Source of the DNA: Streptomyces sp. NBC_00620
GTDB lineage: Bacteria > Actinomycetota > Actinomycetes > Streptomycetales > Streptomycetaceae
Length of the DNA stretch: 64,000 nucleotides
Reading direction: 5' to 3'
NCBI RefSeq assembly: GCF_026341825.1
Contig: NZ_JAPENY010000003.1
Span: 1,054,001 to 1,118,000, forward strand
Each line of letters begins with the position of its first letter. Positions within the stretch are counted from its first letter, which is position 1. The position numbers were made by a program, and so were the translations under genes. The notes below the pieces were generated by a model, which ran no database searches, had not been told where the DNA came from, and saw only the letters and a list, made by a program, of their open reading frames with translations. Below, in pieces: positions 19,138-26,694 of this stretch.

Positions 19138-20970
19138 ATGACGACCGCCACCAACCCCAGGCCCAACTCACGGCCCAGCCCCAGCGGCGGCACCCCGCCC
19201 GCGCCCTCCCGGCTCGAGTCGTTCATCGACGCGATGATCGACATGGGGCAGACGGGTCAGATCTTCGGCGAGCACGGCATCGGAAAGACGGCGACGTTCT
19301 TCTCGCACGTGGCACGCAGCCGCCCCGACGCCACGCTGGTCTACGTGCCGGCGGCCAACCTCACACCGGACGACCTGCTGGTCAACGCTCCGGTACGGGA
19401 CCCTCGGACCGGCGAACTCGTGCTGCGCCAGCTCGTGATGAGCCAGCTCAAGCCCGGCACCCCCTTCGTGCTGCTCATCGACGACTCGCTCCAGGCGGGC
19501 GAGACGATCCAGTCGCAGCTGATGCAGATCGCCTGCGACTGGACGCTCGGCGAGCACGATCTGCGCGCCCTGGGCTGCGTCGGCGTCTTCCTCACCGACA
19601 ACGAGTCGCTGGCCGAGACCTCGGCGCGGCGCAGCGACCTCGCGCTCCTCGACCGCATGGTCACGATTCGGATCTCGGCGAACGACACCTCGTGGCGGAG
19701 CCAGCTGGCCGCCAAGTACCGGGAGTGGGACCTGAATCCGGTCTTCTCCCTGTGGGCGTCCCTCTCCCCCACGCTCCGCGAGCTGCTGTCGCCGCGCACC
19801 CTGGACCACGTCCTGGCGAACGCCCGCGAGGGTTTCCCACTGCGCTGGGGCCTGCCCCTGGTGGGCGGCGACCGGCTGCGCCTCGTCGAGCCCCGCCCGG
19901 ACGTCAAGCCGGGGCAGAACCGTACGGCCGAGATCCTGGACCGGATCGCCGAGTACCTGGGCGTGTCCAATCCGGCGGCTATTCCCGATCCCGTACGCCA
20001 GGTGGTGCGAGCCGCACTGCGCAATCGCTGGACGGTGCTGCTCCAGGGCCCGCCGGGCTGCGGCAAGACGGAGCTCGTACGGGAGACGGTGCGCGACGCC
20101 CTTGGCCGGCCGCCGCTGTACTTCTCGCTGCCGGTGACCAACGTCGAGGACCTGTGCGCCCCGATCCCGTCGGCGGACGGCACCCTGGACAACCTGCTCG
20201 CGGCGAACTTCACCGGTCCCGAGCCGAAGGCGATCGTCTGGGACGAGTACAACCGGCCCAAGGACAAGGCGGCGTTCGCCAAACTGATGGAGATCACCCA
20301 GGAGTGGTCCCTCGCGGGGCGGCGGATCGAGAACCTGCGCGCGCAGATAGCCGTCCAGAATCCGCCCTACCACCTCGGCCGCAAGCTCCTGGTGTCCCGG
20401 AACAACATCGCCCAGGCGACCCGCTTCACGGCCTCGCTGACGGTCGATCCCGAGGACATCCCGGCCAACGAGTGGCTGCTCGCACGGTACGGCTCGGATG
20501 CCGAGACCGTCCTCGAGTGGTGGAAGCACGACATCGACGACGACGGCCGCGCCTGGATCACCAAGCGGACCCTGGAGCGGCTCATCAAGCTGCACCGGCG
20601 CGGGCTGCCGCTGGAGATGGGAACGGTCTACCTCGGCGACGGCGAGTACGCCCCCGTGCCGCTGACAGCCCTCATCGACCGGCTGCGCGGACGCCCCGTG
20701 ACCGGCCTGCGCGAGCTCGCCCGCGAGGCGGACACCTGGGAGGCCCGGCTGCGCCGAGCGGCCGAGCACTCCGACGAGGGCGCCGACGACAGCGACGTGG
20801 TCCACCAGATCCTCGCCAACGCCGAACTGTCCCAGCTGAAGAAGCACCGGAAGGTGGTCGCCCGACTGGTGGCCCTACTGCCGCCGAAGCTACGGGCGAC
20901 GTACCTGGTGGGGGCGACAGAGGGGCAGCAGCGATTCTGGACGGAGATATTCGTGGGGATGCGGCGCTGA
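19138..20970 (+). CDS. MoxR-like ATPase with two AAA domains
   Basis: 610-aa ATPase with duplicated AAA modules. The first has Walker A GEHGIGKT (44-51) and Walker B VLLIDD (111-116); the second has GPPGCGKT (304-311) and AIVWDE (365-370), followed by an Asn/Arg-rich sensor region (KLLVSRNNIAQATRF). A disordered Pro/Ser-rich stretch occupies residues 6-24. Most MoxR proteins have one ATPase domain, so the tandem arrangement within one chain is notable. It directly follows the VWA/HExxH gene, the classic MoxR-VWA partnership, in which the ATPase is expected to drive chaperone-like activation. ATG at 19138 has AGGA upstream; the longer frame to 19048 overlaps the previous gene. Confidence 0.88.
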   Translation: MTTATNPRPNSRPSPSGGTPPAPSRLESFIDAMIDMGQTGQIFGEHGIGKTATFFSHVARSRPDATLVYVPAANLTPDDLLVNAPVRDPRTGELVLRQLVMSQLKPGTPFVLLIDDSLQAGETIQSQLMQIACDWTLGEHDLRALGCVGVFLTDNESLAETSARRSDLALLDRMVTIRISANDTSWRSQLAAKYREWDLNPVFSLWASLSPTLRELLSPRTLDHVLANAREGFPLRWGLPLVGGDRLRLVEPRPDVKPGQNRTAEILDRIAEYLGVSNPAAIPDPVRQVVRAALRNRWTVLLQGPPGCGKTELVRETVRDALGRPPLYFSLPVTNVEDLCAPIPSADGTLDNLLAANFTGPEPKAIVWDEYNRPKDKAAFAKLMEITQEWSLAGRRIENLRAQIAVQNPPYHLGRKLLVSRNNIAQATRFTASLTVDPEDIPANEWLLARYGSDAETVLEWWKHDIDDDGRAWITKRTLERLIKLHRRGLPLEMGTVYLGDGEYAPVPLTALIDRLRGRPVTGLRELAREADTWEARLRRAAEHSDEGADDSDVVHQILANAELSQLKKHRKVVARLVALLPPKLRATYLVGATEGQQRFWTEIFVGMRR

Positions 20971-20972
20971 TC

Positions 20973-21002
20973 TTTCAGCCCGTCCGGCGTTTGAGGACGA
21001 GC
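20973..21002. repeat. Streptomyces dispersed intergenic repeat
   Basis: The stretch containing CAGCCCGTCCGGCGTTTGAG, just after the ATPase stop codon, is a short sequence I recognise as recurring between genes in many Streptomyces genomes, commonly followed by a G-rich hairpin as here. Its role is unknown; it usually sits at 3' ends. Confidence 0.55.
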
Positions 21003-21023
21003 GCGTCAGCGCGATGCGGGGGT

Positions 21024-21043
21024 CTGGGGGCGGCAGTCCCCAG
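21024..21043. terminator. Hairpin between convergent genes
   Basis: Stem CTGGGG / CCCCAG with an 8-nt loop, lying between the end of the MoxR-like gene and the convergent SDR gene. It likely ends transcription from at least one side. Confidence 0.5.
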
Positions 21044-21099
21044 GAACAAGGGAAGGGTAGGGGCGGAGGGGGCGAAAAACCCACCGCCTCACCCCCCAC

Positions 21100-22437
21100 T
21101 CACCACTCCGCCACCCGGTAGTCCTTGAGGAACACCCCGGACACAGGCGCCCCCGCTTCCCCCCGCACGATCGGGTCGTACACCCTAGCCGCCCCGTCCA
21201 CGATGTCCAAGGGCGTACGAAACCCGGCCCCCGCCATCCGCTCCTTCTTAGGAGCGGGGTTCTCATCAGTGATCCACCCGGTGTCCACGGCACACATGTG
21301 CACCCCCAACTCCGCGAGTTCACCGGCACTGGTACGCGTGAGCATGTTCAGCGCGGCCTTGGCCATGTTGGTGTGCGGATGCCCGGCCGTCTTATTACGG
21401 ACGGCGAAGCGCCCCTCGACGGCCGTCACGTTGACGACATACCGGCGCGGGTGCGGCGAGGCGAGCAGCAGCGGCAGCAACCGGTCGCAGAGCAGGGCCG
21501 GGGCGAGCGCGTTGACCAACTGGGTCTCCAGCACCTCGGCAGGGTCCAGTTCACCCAGCCGGGCGGACCACGAGTTCTCCGGCGAGGGGTCGGGCAGCAG
21601 CCCGGCCTCGTCGGCCTCGTGAAGCATCACGGGCAGCGCGGAGGCACCGCCGCCCTCCAACGCCCGCATCGGCGTGAACCCGGGTGCATGCCGGGCGCCT
21701 TCGGGCAGTTCGGCGTACTCCCCCGCGGCCAGCACGGCGTACGACTCGGCAGGCCGCCGCACCGTCTGCGCCGCGTTGTTCACCAGGATGTCGAGCGGCT
21801 CACCCTCCTGCCTCAACTGCTCACACAGACCGAGGACTTGACGCGGATCCCGCAGATCCACAGCCAGCACGGTCAGCCGGTCCAGCCACTTCTCACTGCC
21901 CGCCTCGGCACGGAACCGGCGCACGGTGTCGTGCGGAAACCGGCTTGTGACCAGGAGTTCGACGCCGTCGCGCAGCATCATCAGGGCCAGCTGGAAGCCA
22001 ATCTTGACCCTGCCGCCGGTGAGCAGGGCGCGGCGACCACTCAGGTCGGTGCTGAGCGCACGCCGGGCGGTGTTGTCGGCGGCGCAGTCCGGACACAGCC
22101 GGTGATAGAAGGAGTCGACCTGTCGATAGGGCGTCTTGCAGACGTAGCACGCACGCGGCTTCGCGAAGACACCCTGCGCGCCGGGCGTGTCCAGGGGCGC
22201 GTCCTCCCGCCGGTCGAGCGCGCCCGTCGCGGTCGCGGCCATCGCGGCCGCATCGGCCACGGTCACCTCGGCGCCGCGCGTCTTCCGCCGGCGCAACCGC
22301 CCGTCGCGCGCGAAGGATGCGGCGACCTGCTCGGCCCGCAGTCGCACGGGGTCGTCGACGGGCAGTGCCCGCAGCTTCCCGACCGTACGGTGGAAAGCCG
22401 CCAGTTCCTCCTCGGTGATCCCGTCGCCGTCGGCCAT
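21100..22437 (-). CDS. Short-chain dehydrogenase with N-terminal zinc ribbon
   Basis: 445-aa protein, longer than a normal SDR (about 250 aa). Residues 1-95 are helical and charged. A zinc-ribbon-like CYVC...CPDC (Cys97, 100, 115, 118) follows, and the SDR domain starts at TGGRVKIG (140-147) and continues with DILVNNAAQTVRRP and a Ser/Tyr/Lys region that is not standard: VNVTAVEGRF and THTNMAKAALNM-like (HPHTNMAKAALN) replace the usual YxxxK tyrosine with Asn-Met, so classical SDR catalysis may be lost. ATG at 22437. The gene lies directly between the MoxR/VWA pair and two atypical tRNA-like genes. Confidence 0.85.
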   Translation of the reverse strand: MADGDGITEEELAAFHRTVGKLRALPVDDPVRLRAEQVAASFARDGRLRRRKTRGAEVTVADAAAMAATATGALDRREDAPLDTPGAQGVFAKPRACYVCKTPYRQVDSFYHRLCPDCAADNTARRALSTDLSGRRALLTGGRVKIGFQLALMMLRDGVELLVTSRFPHDTVRRFRAEAGSEKWLDRLTVLAVDLRDPRQVLGLCEQLRQEGEPLDILVNNAAQTVRRPAESYAVLAAGEYAELPEGARHAPGFTPMRALEGGGASALPVMLHEADEAGLLPDPSPENSWSARLGELDPAEVLETQLVNALAPALLCDRLLPLLLASPHPRRYVVNVTAVEGRFAVRNKTAGHPHTNMAKAALNMLTRTSAGELAELGVHMCAVDTGWITDENPAPKKERMAGAGFRTPLDIVDGAARVYDPIVRGEAGAPVSGVFLKDYRVAEW

Positions 22438-22472
22438 GCGTCCCGCCCCCCGCGTGTTGCTGGTGTTCTCGG

Positions 22473-22544
22473 TGGGCCCGGCCGGATTCGAACCGGCGTA
22501 TCCGCCCTGACAAGGCGGTGAGTCTGCCTCTGCTCTACAGGCCC
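22473..22544 (-). tRNA. tRNA-like gene, anticodon GTC (Asp)
   Basis: 72-nt cloverleaf on the minus strand. The acceptor GGGCCTG/CGGGCCC has seven pairs (one G-U), the D-loop is AGAGGCAG, the anticodon stem CCGCC/GGCGG is perfect around TTGTCAG (anticodon GTC), the variable loop is four bases and the T-arm is GCCGG-TTCGAAT-CCGGC. The D-stem has only three good pairs. CCA is not encoded. It differs from the usual Streptomyces tRNA-Asp as I know it and resembles its two companions in this window. Confidence 0.65.
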
Positions 22545-22552
22545 CCGCGTGA

Positions 22553-22624
22553 TCCGGGCGACCGGATTCGAACCGGCGTGTTCGCCTGAGCAAGGCGGTG
22601 CGCCTGCCTCTGCGCTACGCCCGG
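22553..22624 (-). tRNA. tRNA-like gene, anticodon GCT (Ser) without long variable arm
   Basis: 72-nt cloverleaf on the minus strand, 8 nt from the preceding one. It has a perfect seven-pair acceptor (CCGGGCG/CGCCCGG), D-stem GCGC/GCGC, anticodon loop TTGCTCA (anticodon GCT) with one mismatched stem pair, a four-base variable loop and T-arm GCCGG-TTCGAAT-CCGGT. A genuine tRNA-Ser has a long variable arm of ten or more bases that SerRS reads; this one lacks it, so its amino-acid identity is uncertain. Confidence 0.65.
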
Positions 22625-22699
22625 ACGCGCCCCCGGATCCTAACCGCACGCCCGTCGGGCCGCCGCATCGATTTACGGCGCCCTCCTGCGGTGCAACGG

Positions 22700-23446
22700 T
22701 TCTGTGCGGCGGCGTACTTCCATCCACTGCGCCTGCACATGGGCAGCAAGCTGGGCGACGATGTGGACCGCGCGGAACGCTTCACGCTCGACAGGATGTA
22801 CGCGCACTTTCGTGACGGGCGGCTACCGTCACGAGGCGGCCTGGAACGCGTACGGGCCTTATCTGACCATGCAGTTGGCGCACGCGTATCTGCTGGCCGG
22901 TGATCCGGCGCGGATGGACGCGCTGCTCGACTGGGTGCTCGGCGCGGCATTCCCGGAGACCGCGGGACGGGCGGCGGCGCTGAGCGCGTGGAACGAGCAG
23001 CGTGCCTTCCCCGTCGCCTCGGACTTCGCCGAAGTCCCGTCCCGGCACTGGTACATGGGCGACATCCCGCACGGCTCGGCGGCGGCCGAGTACCTGCTGC
23101 TGATCCGCGACATCCTCTTCTTCGAGGCCGACGAGGACCGCGATCCGCACGTCTACATCGCGCCGGGGGCGCCCGGACTGAGCGCCGGCGGCGAACGAGT
23201 GGCGGTGGACGCGGCGCCCACGATATTCGGGGAGCCGTTCGGGTACCGGTTCACGCACAATCCGGACCAGCGGACGTTGACGGTGGACATCACGCAGGCG
23301 CCGCAGCGGGTGCGGTTCGTCCATCCGTGCCGGTTCGGCGCGGTGCGGTGCGGTCGGCGTCCGCGGACGGACGGGAGCTGCCGGTGACGGGGAACGACGT
23401 ACAAGCTCCGGCCAGGACATGGCAGTTGACGGTGTCGTACGACTGA
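22700..23446 (+). pseudogene. Frameshifted, N-terminally truncated glycosidase-like gene
   Basis: A continuous protein signal runs through three frames. The first frame reads GDDVDRAERFTLDRMYAHFRDG; the second takes up at about 22820 with GYRHEAAWNAYGPYLTMQLAHAYLLAGDP, EVPSRHWYMGDIPHGSAAAEYLLLIRDILFFE and the beta-rich FGYRFTHNPDQRTLTVDITQAP; a third starts at about 23338 with SASADGRELPV and ends TWQLTVSYD at the stop at 23446. The helical part followed by a beta cap resembles C-terminal portions of six-hairpin (alpha/alpha) glycoside hydrolases, but the family is not certain. No start codon or N-terminal domain is present. It starts right beside a tRNA-like gene, as expected for a deletion or integration scar. 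Confidence 0.65.
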
Positions 23447-23467
23447 GGGACCAGCTGACGAACCCGG

Positions 23468-23716
23468 TCAGTTCTGGTCCGCGCGCCGGAGGCTGAGCCG
23501 TTCCTTCTCGGAGAGGCCGCCCCAGACTCCGAAGCGCTCGTCGTTGTTCAGGGCGTACTCGAGGCAGGCGGAGCGCATCGCGCACATACCGCAGATGCGC
23601 TTCGCTTCCCGGACCGAACTGCCCGGCTCGGGAAAGAAGAACTCGGCCCCGGTCTGCGCGCACAGCGCCTGGTCCTGCCAGGCGATGTCGGGCGGGGTGA
23701 TGGTGTCGGTGTGCAT
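23468..23716 (-). CDS. WhiB-family iron-sulfur transcription factor
   Basis: 82-aa Wbl protein carrying the four cysteines of the [4Fe-4S] cluster (Cys19, 42, 45, 51, spaced C-X22-C-X2-C-X5-C), the G[VI]WGG turn as GVWGGLSEKER and a basic C-terminus. Such proteins bind sigma factor region 4 or DNA and respond to redox or NO. Which of the many Wbl paralogues this is cannot be told. ATG at 23716 gives a typical length; an in-frame TTG at 23755 would extend it by 13 residues. Confidence 0.9.
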   Translation of the reverse strand: MHTDTITPPDIAWQDQALCAQTGAEFFFPEPGSSVREAKRICGMCAMRSACLEYALNNDERFGVWGGLSEKERLSLRRADQN

Positions 23717-23748
23717 GGCGAGGATCGTGCCGCCCGACGAAAAACGTT

Positions 23749-23777
23749 CGATCAATGACTCATCAACGCCGTGTCAA
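23749..23777 (-). promoter_or_regulatory. Possible promoter of the whiB-like gene
   Basis: On the minus strand, consensus TTGACA (23772-23777) is followed after 17 bp by TGATCG (23749-23754), 33 bp before the chosen ATG. The -35 is perfect and the -10 is poor. Confidence 0.35.
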
Positions 23778-23916
23778 TCCGGTGCCTACAGGCGCCACGA
23801 CATCCGTGATGATGGCCCGGCGGGGGCAGGGCCCGCACGGCGGCGCGCGGCACGGTCGCCGAGTTTTCCCGGCGGCCGTGCCCGCCCCGCCCGCCCCCAA
23901 GTCCTGGGGCCGGCCG

Positions 23917-24708
23917 TCAGCCGTGCTGCGGCGCGCTCTTGATCACCGCGAAGCGTGCCCCGTACGGGTCGGCGAGCTTGGCGATGCGGCCCACGCCCTC
24001 CACGTCGATGGCGGGCATGCGGACCTTGCCGCCCAGTTCCTGGGTCTTGGCGACCGTGGCGTCCGCGTCCTCGACCTCGAAATACGGCAGCCAGTACGAG
24101 CCTGTCTCCACCTCGATCGGGTCGTCGGCCAGCGGGACCACACCGCCGAACATGTCCTCTTCCCCGGCACCCGCGGGGTTGATACAGGTGTACGTGCCAC
24201 CAGGGAACGGCTGGGCCGAGGTCTCCCAGCCGAACACTGAGTTGTAGAAGACGGCCGACAAGGCGATGTCCTGGGTGTAGAGCTCGACCCAGCACAGCGA
24301 GCCGGGGTCCCCTGCCACGTCGATGCCCTTGAGCTGGTCCGGCTGCCAGATACCGAAGGGCACTCCCGCCTGGTCGGCCAGGATCGCCATGCGGCCCTCG
24401 CTCATCACGTCCATGGGCTGCATCAGCACCGAGCCCTTGGCCTGCTCGGTCGACTTGGCCGTGGCGTCCGCGTCGGGGGTCTGGAAATAGACGGTCCAGG
24501 AGGGCGGGCCCTGGTCCGGAGTGGTCTGCATACCGCCCGCCGCCGACTTTCCGGCGAGTTGGAAGAAGCCGTAGCCGCCGGATTCGGACCCTGCGGACTG
24601 GAACTGCCAGCCGAAGAGGCCTCCGTAGAAGGTGGTGGCGCCTTCGATGTCGGGTGTGCCGAGATCGACCCAGTTCGGAGCGCCGGTGACAAAACGGGTG
24701 GTGAGCAT
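23917..24708 (-). CDS. VOC (glyoxalase/dioxygenase superfamily) protein, two domains
   Basis: 263-aa protein with two tandem vicinal-oxygen-chelate domains: the first from PNWVDLGTPDIEGATTFYGGLFGW, the second from CWVELYTQDIALSAVFYNSVFGW. Each ends with the typical DPxGxxFG-like strand (DQAGVPFGIWQ; DPYGARFAVIK). The family includes glyoxalases, dioxygenases and antibiotic-binding proteins, so the substrate is unknown. AAGGAGG, 6 nt before the ATG at 24708, fixes the start. Strong translation signal. Confidence 0.9.
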   Translation of the reverse strand: MLTTRFVTGAPNWVDLGTPDIEGATTFYGGLFGWQFQSAGSESGGYGFFQLAGKSAAGGMQTTPDQGPPSWTVYFQTPDADATAKSTEQAKGSVLMQPMDVMSEGRMAILADQAGVPFGIWQPDQLKGIDVAGDPGSLCWVELYTQDIALSAVFYNSVFGWETSAQPFPGGTYTCINPAGAGEEDMFGGVVPLADDPIEVETGSYWLPYFEVEDADATVAKTQELGGKVRMPAIDVEGVGRIAKLADPYGARFAVIKSAPQHG

Positions 24709-24802
24709 AATGCCCTCCTTTGAGGGGTCCCGTTGCCTGCACCGCCGAGTCTTCCACCGCCCACTGACAATCGCTGGCGGAGCCGCCACCTAGAATTCCC
24801 GG

Positions 24803-26269
24803 ATGTTCTCTCGGCGCCGGGCACAGAAGCGACAGGAGCTCCTCCTCACCCTCTCCGAGCGGCTCAGGTCGCCCGACTCCACGGTCCGCGAGAAGGCCTC
24901 CGCCGAGGTCGCCGAGACGCGTGACCTGGAGTGGGCGCTGCGCGAACTGGCCCAGGCGCTCGATCACGAACCGTCACTGGACGCCTTCGTGGCGGCGACC
25001 GGAGCGTTCTCCGACGCGCTATGCCGGGATGAAGCACTCCGGGGGCGCGCGGTGCGGGTCTTCGCGCGGAACCTGGACGATCCCGAGGGCGTCCTGCGTG
25101 AGTGGACGGCACTGGTCGCGGAGCTGGGTGGAGCGCCGGCCCTGGAGGTGATCGACGCGGACCTCCGGCACGACGCCCGCCTGCGCCTCGAGGCCTTGCG
25201 GAAGCAGGGCTGGACGCCGGAGGGACTGCCCGGGGTCCAACCGGGAACATTTATATTCGAACTGCAATTCGGTATTGCCGTCTCAGCCATCCATGCCGCC
25301 GTACGCCGCGGATCGCCACTCTCCGAAGAAGACGCGCAGCTCACCCGCGTGGAAGCACGAGCCGTGTTCAAGAAGGCGCTGCCGCACCCTCGGGGCAGCA
25401 CGGAAGGCGCCGATCAGCTCATGCCGCTGGCCGCGCTGCCCGACGAGGACTCGTGGTCGGACCGCGCCCGGACCGGTCTTCGCGTCGATGAGGCGCTCTC
25501 GCTCTGCGGGAGCGGCGAAGAGGACCTGGTGGCGTTGGGTATGGAGGTGCTGGGCTGTCTGGTGACGCTGCACGACGGGATCCGGCGGGACCGCGTGCGC
25601 GAAACCCTGGACGATCTCGCCTCGCGGGACCAGGAGCCGTTCACGCTCGGCGAGATCCTGGACTGCTACAGCCTCATGCACGCGGAGCTCCCGCTGCCCG
25701 ACCCGCCGTTGAATCTCTTCCTGGACAAGGTCCGGCACCCGGCCGCCCAGGTCCGCAGCTCCGCGGCCCTCGGGCTCTCGCATCTCGCCCCGGGGCACCC
25801 GAAGGAGGCCTCGGCGGTGGACGCCCTGGTCCGTCTGCTGGACGAGGACGTGGATGACGAGGTGCGGCAGTGTGCCGCCGGCGCGCTGCACCGGGGCGAG
25901 TACAGCAGCCAGGACAACGCGAGCGCCGCGTCCTCAGCCCTGGCCCGCCACGCCGACTCGGCCGTCCCCGCCATTCGCGCCCAGAGCCTGGCCGACCGGC
26001 TCGGCCAAGGCGCGCCGGACGCGTTCCCCAGACTGCTGACCGAGCTCGAACTCCCCGACCCGCACTGGCGGTTCATGCCGGTCGTCGCCCTCGCCGCCAC
26101 GCGGACTTCGGACCCTCGGATGCCGCGCCCGATCCGCACCGCTCTGATCAAACGCGTCGCCCACCTGCAGAAGACCGGCTGGGCCGACCGGCACGCCGAC
26201 CCCGTCCACCCCGACGCGCAGGACCGGGCGGAGCTGTTGGAGGACGCCTTGACGAACCTTCGCGCCTAG
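24803..26269 (+). CDS. HEAT-repeat domain protein
   Basis: 488-aa soluble protein. The first 70 residues are charged and helical (FSRRRAQKRQELLLTLSERL). The C-terminal half contains HEAT-like units such as DKVRHPAAQVRSSAALGLSHLAPGHPKEASAVDALVRLLDEDVDDEVRQCAAGALHRGEY. Function unknown, probably a protein-protein scaffold. A short patch near 25247-25275 uses codons rare in Streptomyces (TTT, ATA, CAA, ATT), unlike the rest. Divergent from the VOC gene with 94 bp between starts. Confidence 0.8.
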   Translation: MFSRRRAQKRQELLLTLSERLRSPDSTVREKASAEVAETRDLEWALRELAQALDHEPSLDAFVAATGAFSDALCRDEALRGRAVRVFARNLDDPEGVLREWTALVAELGGAPALEVIDADLRHDARLRLEALRKQGWTPEGLPGVQPGTFIFELQFGIAVSAIHAAVRRGSPLSEEDAQLTRVEARAVFKKALPHPRGSTEGADQLMPLAALPDEDSWSDRARTGLRVDEALSLCGSGEEDLVALGMEVLGCLVTLHDGIRRDRVRETLDDLASRDQEPFTLGEILDCYSLMHAELPLPDPPLNLFLDKVRHPAAQVRSSAALGLSHLAPGHPKEASAVDALVRLLDEDVDDEVRQCAAGALHRGEYSSQDNASAASSALARHADSAVPAIRAQSLADRLGQGAPDAFPRLLTELELPDPHWRFMPVVALAATRTSDPRMPRPIRTALIKRVAHLQKTGWADRHADPVHPDAQDRAELLEDALTNLRA

Positions 26270-26409
26270 GGCCTGTCCGGCGGATCATGCCGGAGACGCG
26301 GGGTGGTGGCGGTGACGGGGCTGCCGAATCTGCGGCTGTCCCGGGTGGTCGGCTGAGACGCGGGTGGTCGGCCGAGAGCTGAGCGGGACCGGCCGCGCCC
26401 GGTACGGAA
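26270..26409. other. Intergenic stretch after the HEAT gene
   Basis: It starts with GGGCCTGTCCGGCGGATCAT and continues to a CCGG, forming a small CCGGC/GCCGG hairpin. I believe this start sequence also recurs at 3' ends of Streptomyces genes. No gene is visible. Confidence 0.3.
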
Positions 26410-26446
26410 GCAGGGCCCGGACCGCGACACGCGGTCCGGGCCCTGC
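26410..26446. terminator. Strong bidirectional terminator hairpin
   Basis: A perfect 17-bp stem (26410-26426 with 26430-26446, core GGGCCCGGACC) closed by a 3-nt ACA loop, between the convergent HEAT and DUF6243 genes. Confidence 0.75.
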
Positions 26447-26478
26447 CCCGTGCGGTGCCGCCCGGCGGCGGCGGCGCG

Positions 26479-26694
26479 TCAGCTCTGTGCGGTGTCGTCG
26501 CCCGCCTGCGCGGCGCCCTCAGCTGCGCCTGTCTTCTCACGCATCTTGCGCACCAGCTCCGCCTTCTTGTCGGCTGCACTCTGGCGGTCGAGGTTGCGGT
26601 GCGGACCGTGGTTCTGCCGTTCGGCGCGGGACTGCTTCTTGCGCTGGCCGCCGCCCATGCCCACGGGGTTGTTGATGTTCTTGCTCACGGTCAC
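26479..26694 (-). CDS. DUF6243 family small protein
   Basis: 71-aa, very polar and basic protein (TVSKNINNPVGMGGGQRKKQ, RAERQNHGPHRNLDRQSA, ADKKAELVRKMREK) ending in an acidic/Ala-rich tail. It matches the streptomycete DUF6243 family as I know it; role unknown, and the many basic and Asn residues make nucleic-acid or ribosome contact plausible. The GTG start at 26694 has GGGAGA at good spacing. A second in-frame GTG at 26688 is possible. Confidence 0.8.
   Translation of the reverse strand: MTVSKNINNPVGMGGGQRKKQSRAERQNHGPHRNLDRQSAADKKAELVRKMREKTGAAEGAAQAGDDTAQS

Noticed and set aside
22438..22593. N-terminal extension of the zinc-ribbon SDR to 497 aa
   Set aside because: The extra residues translate a tRNA-like gene and its spacer, so they cannot be a protein part.
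17543..22624. Integrative element spanning the two tRNA-like loci as att sites
   Set aside because: No integrase, excisionase or conjugation gene lies between them, and the shared sequence is explained by tRNA similarity rather than by a single attachment core.
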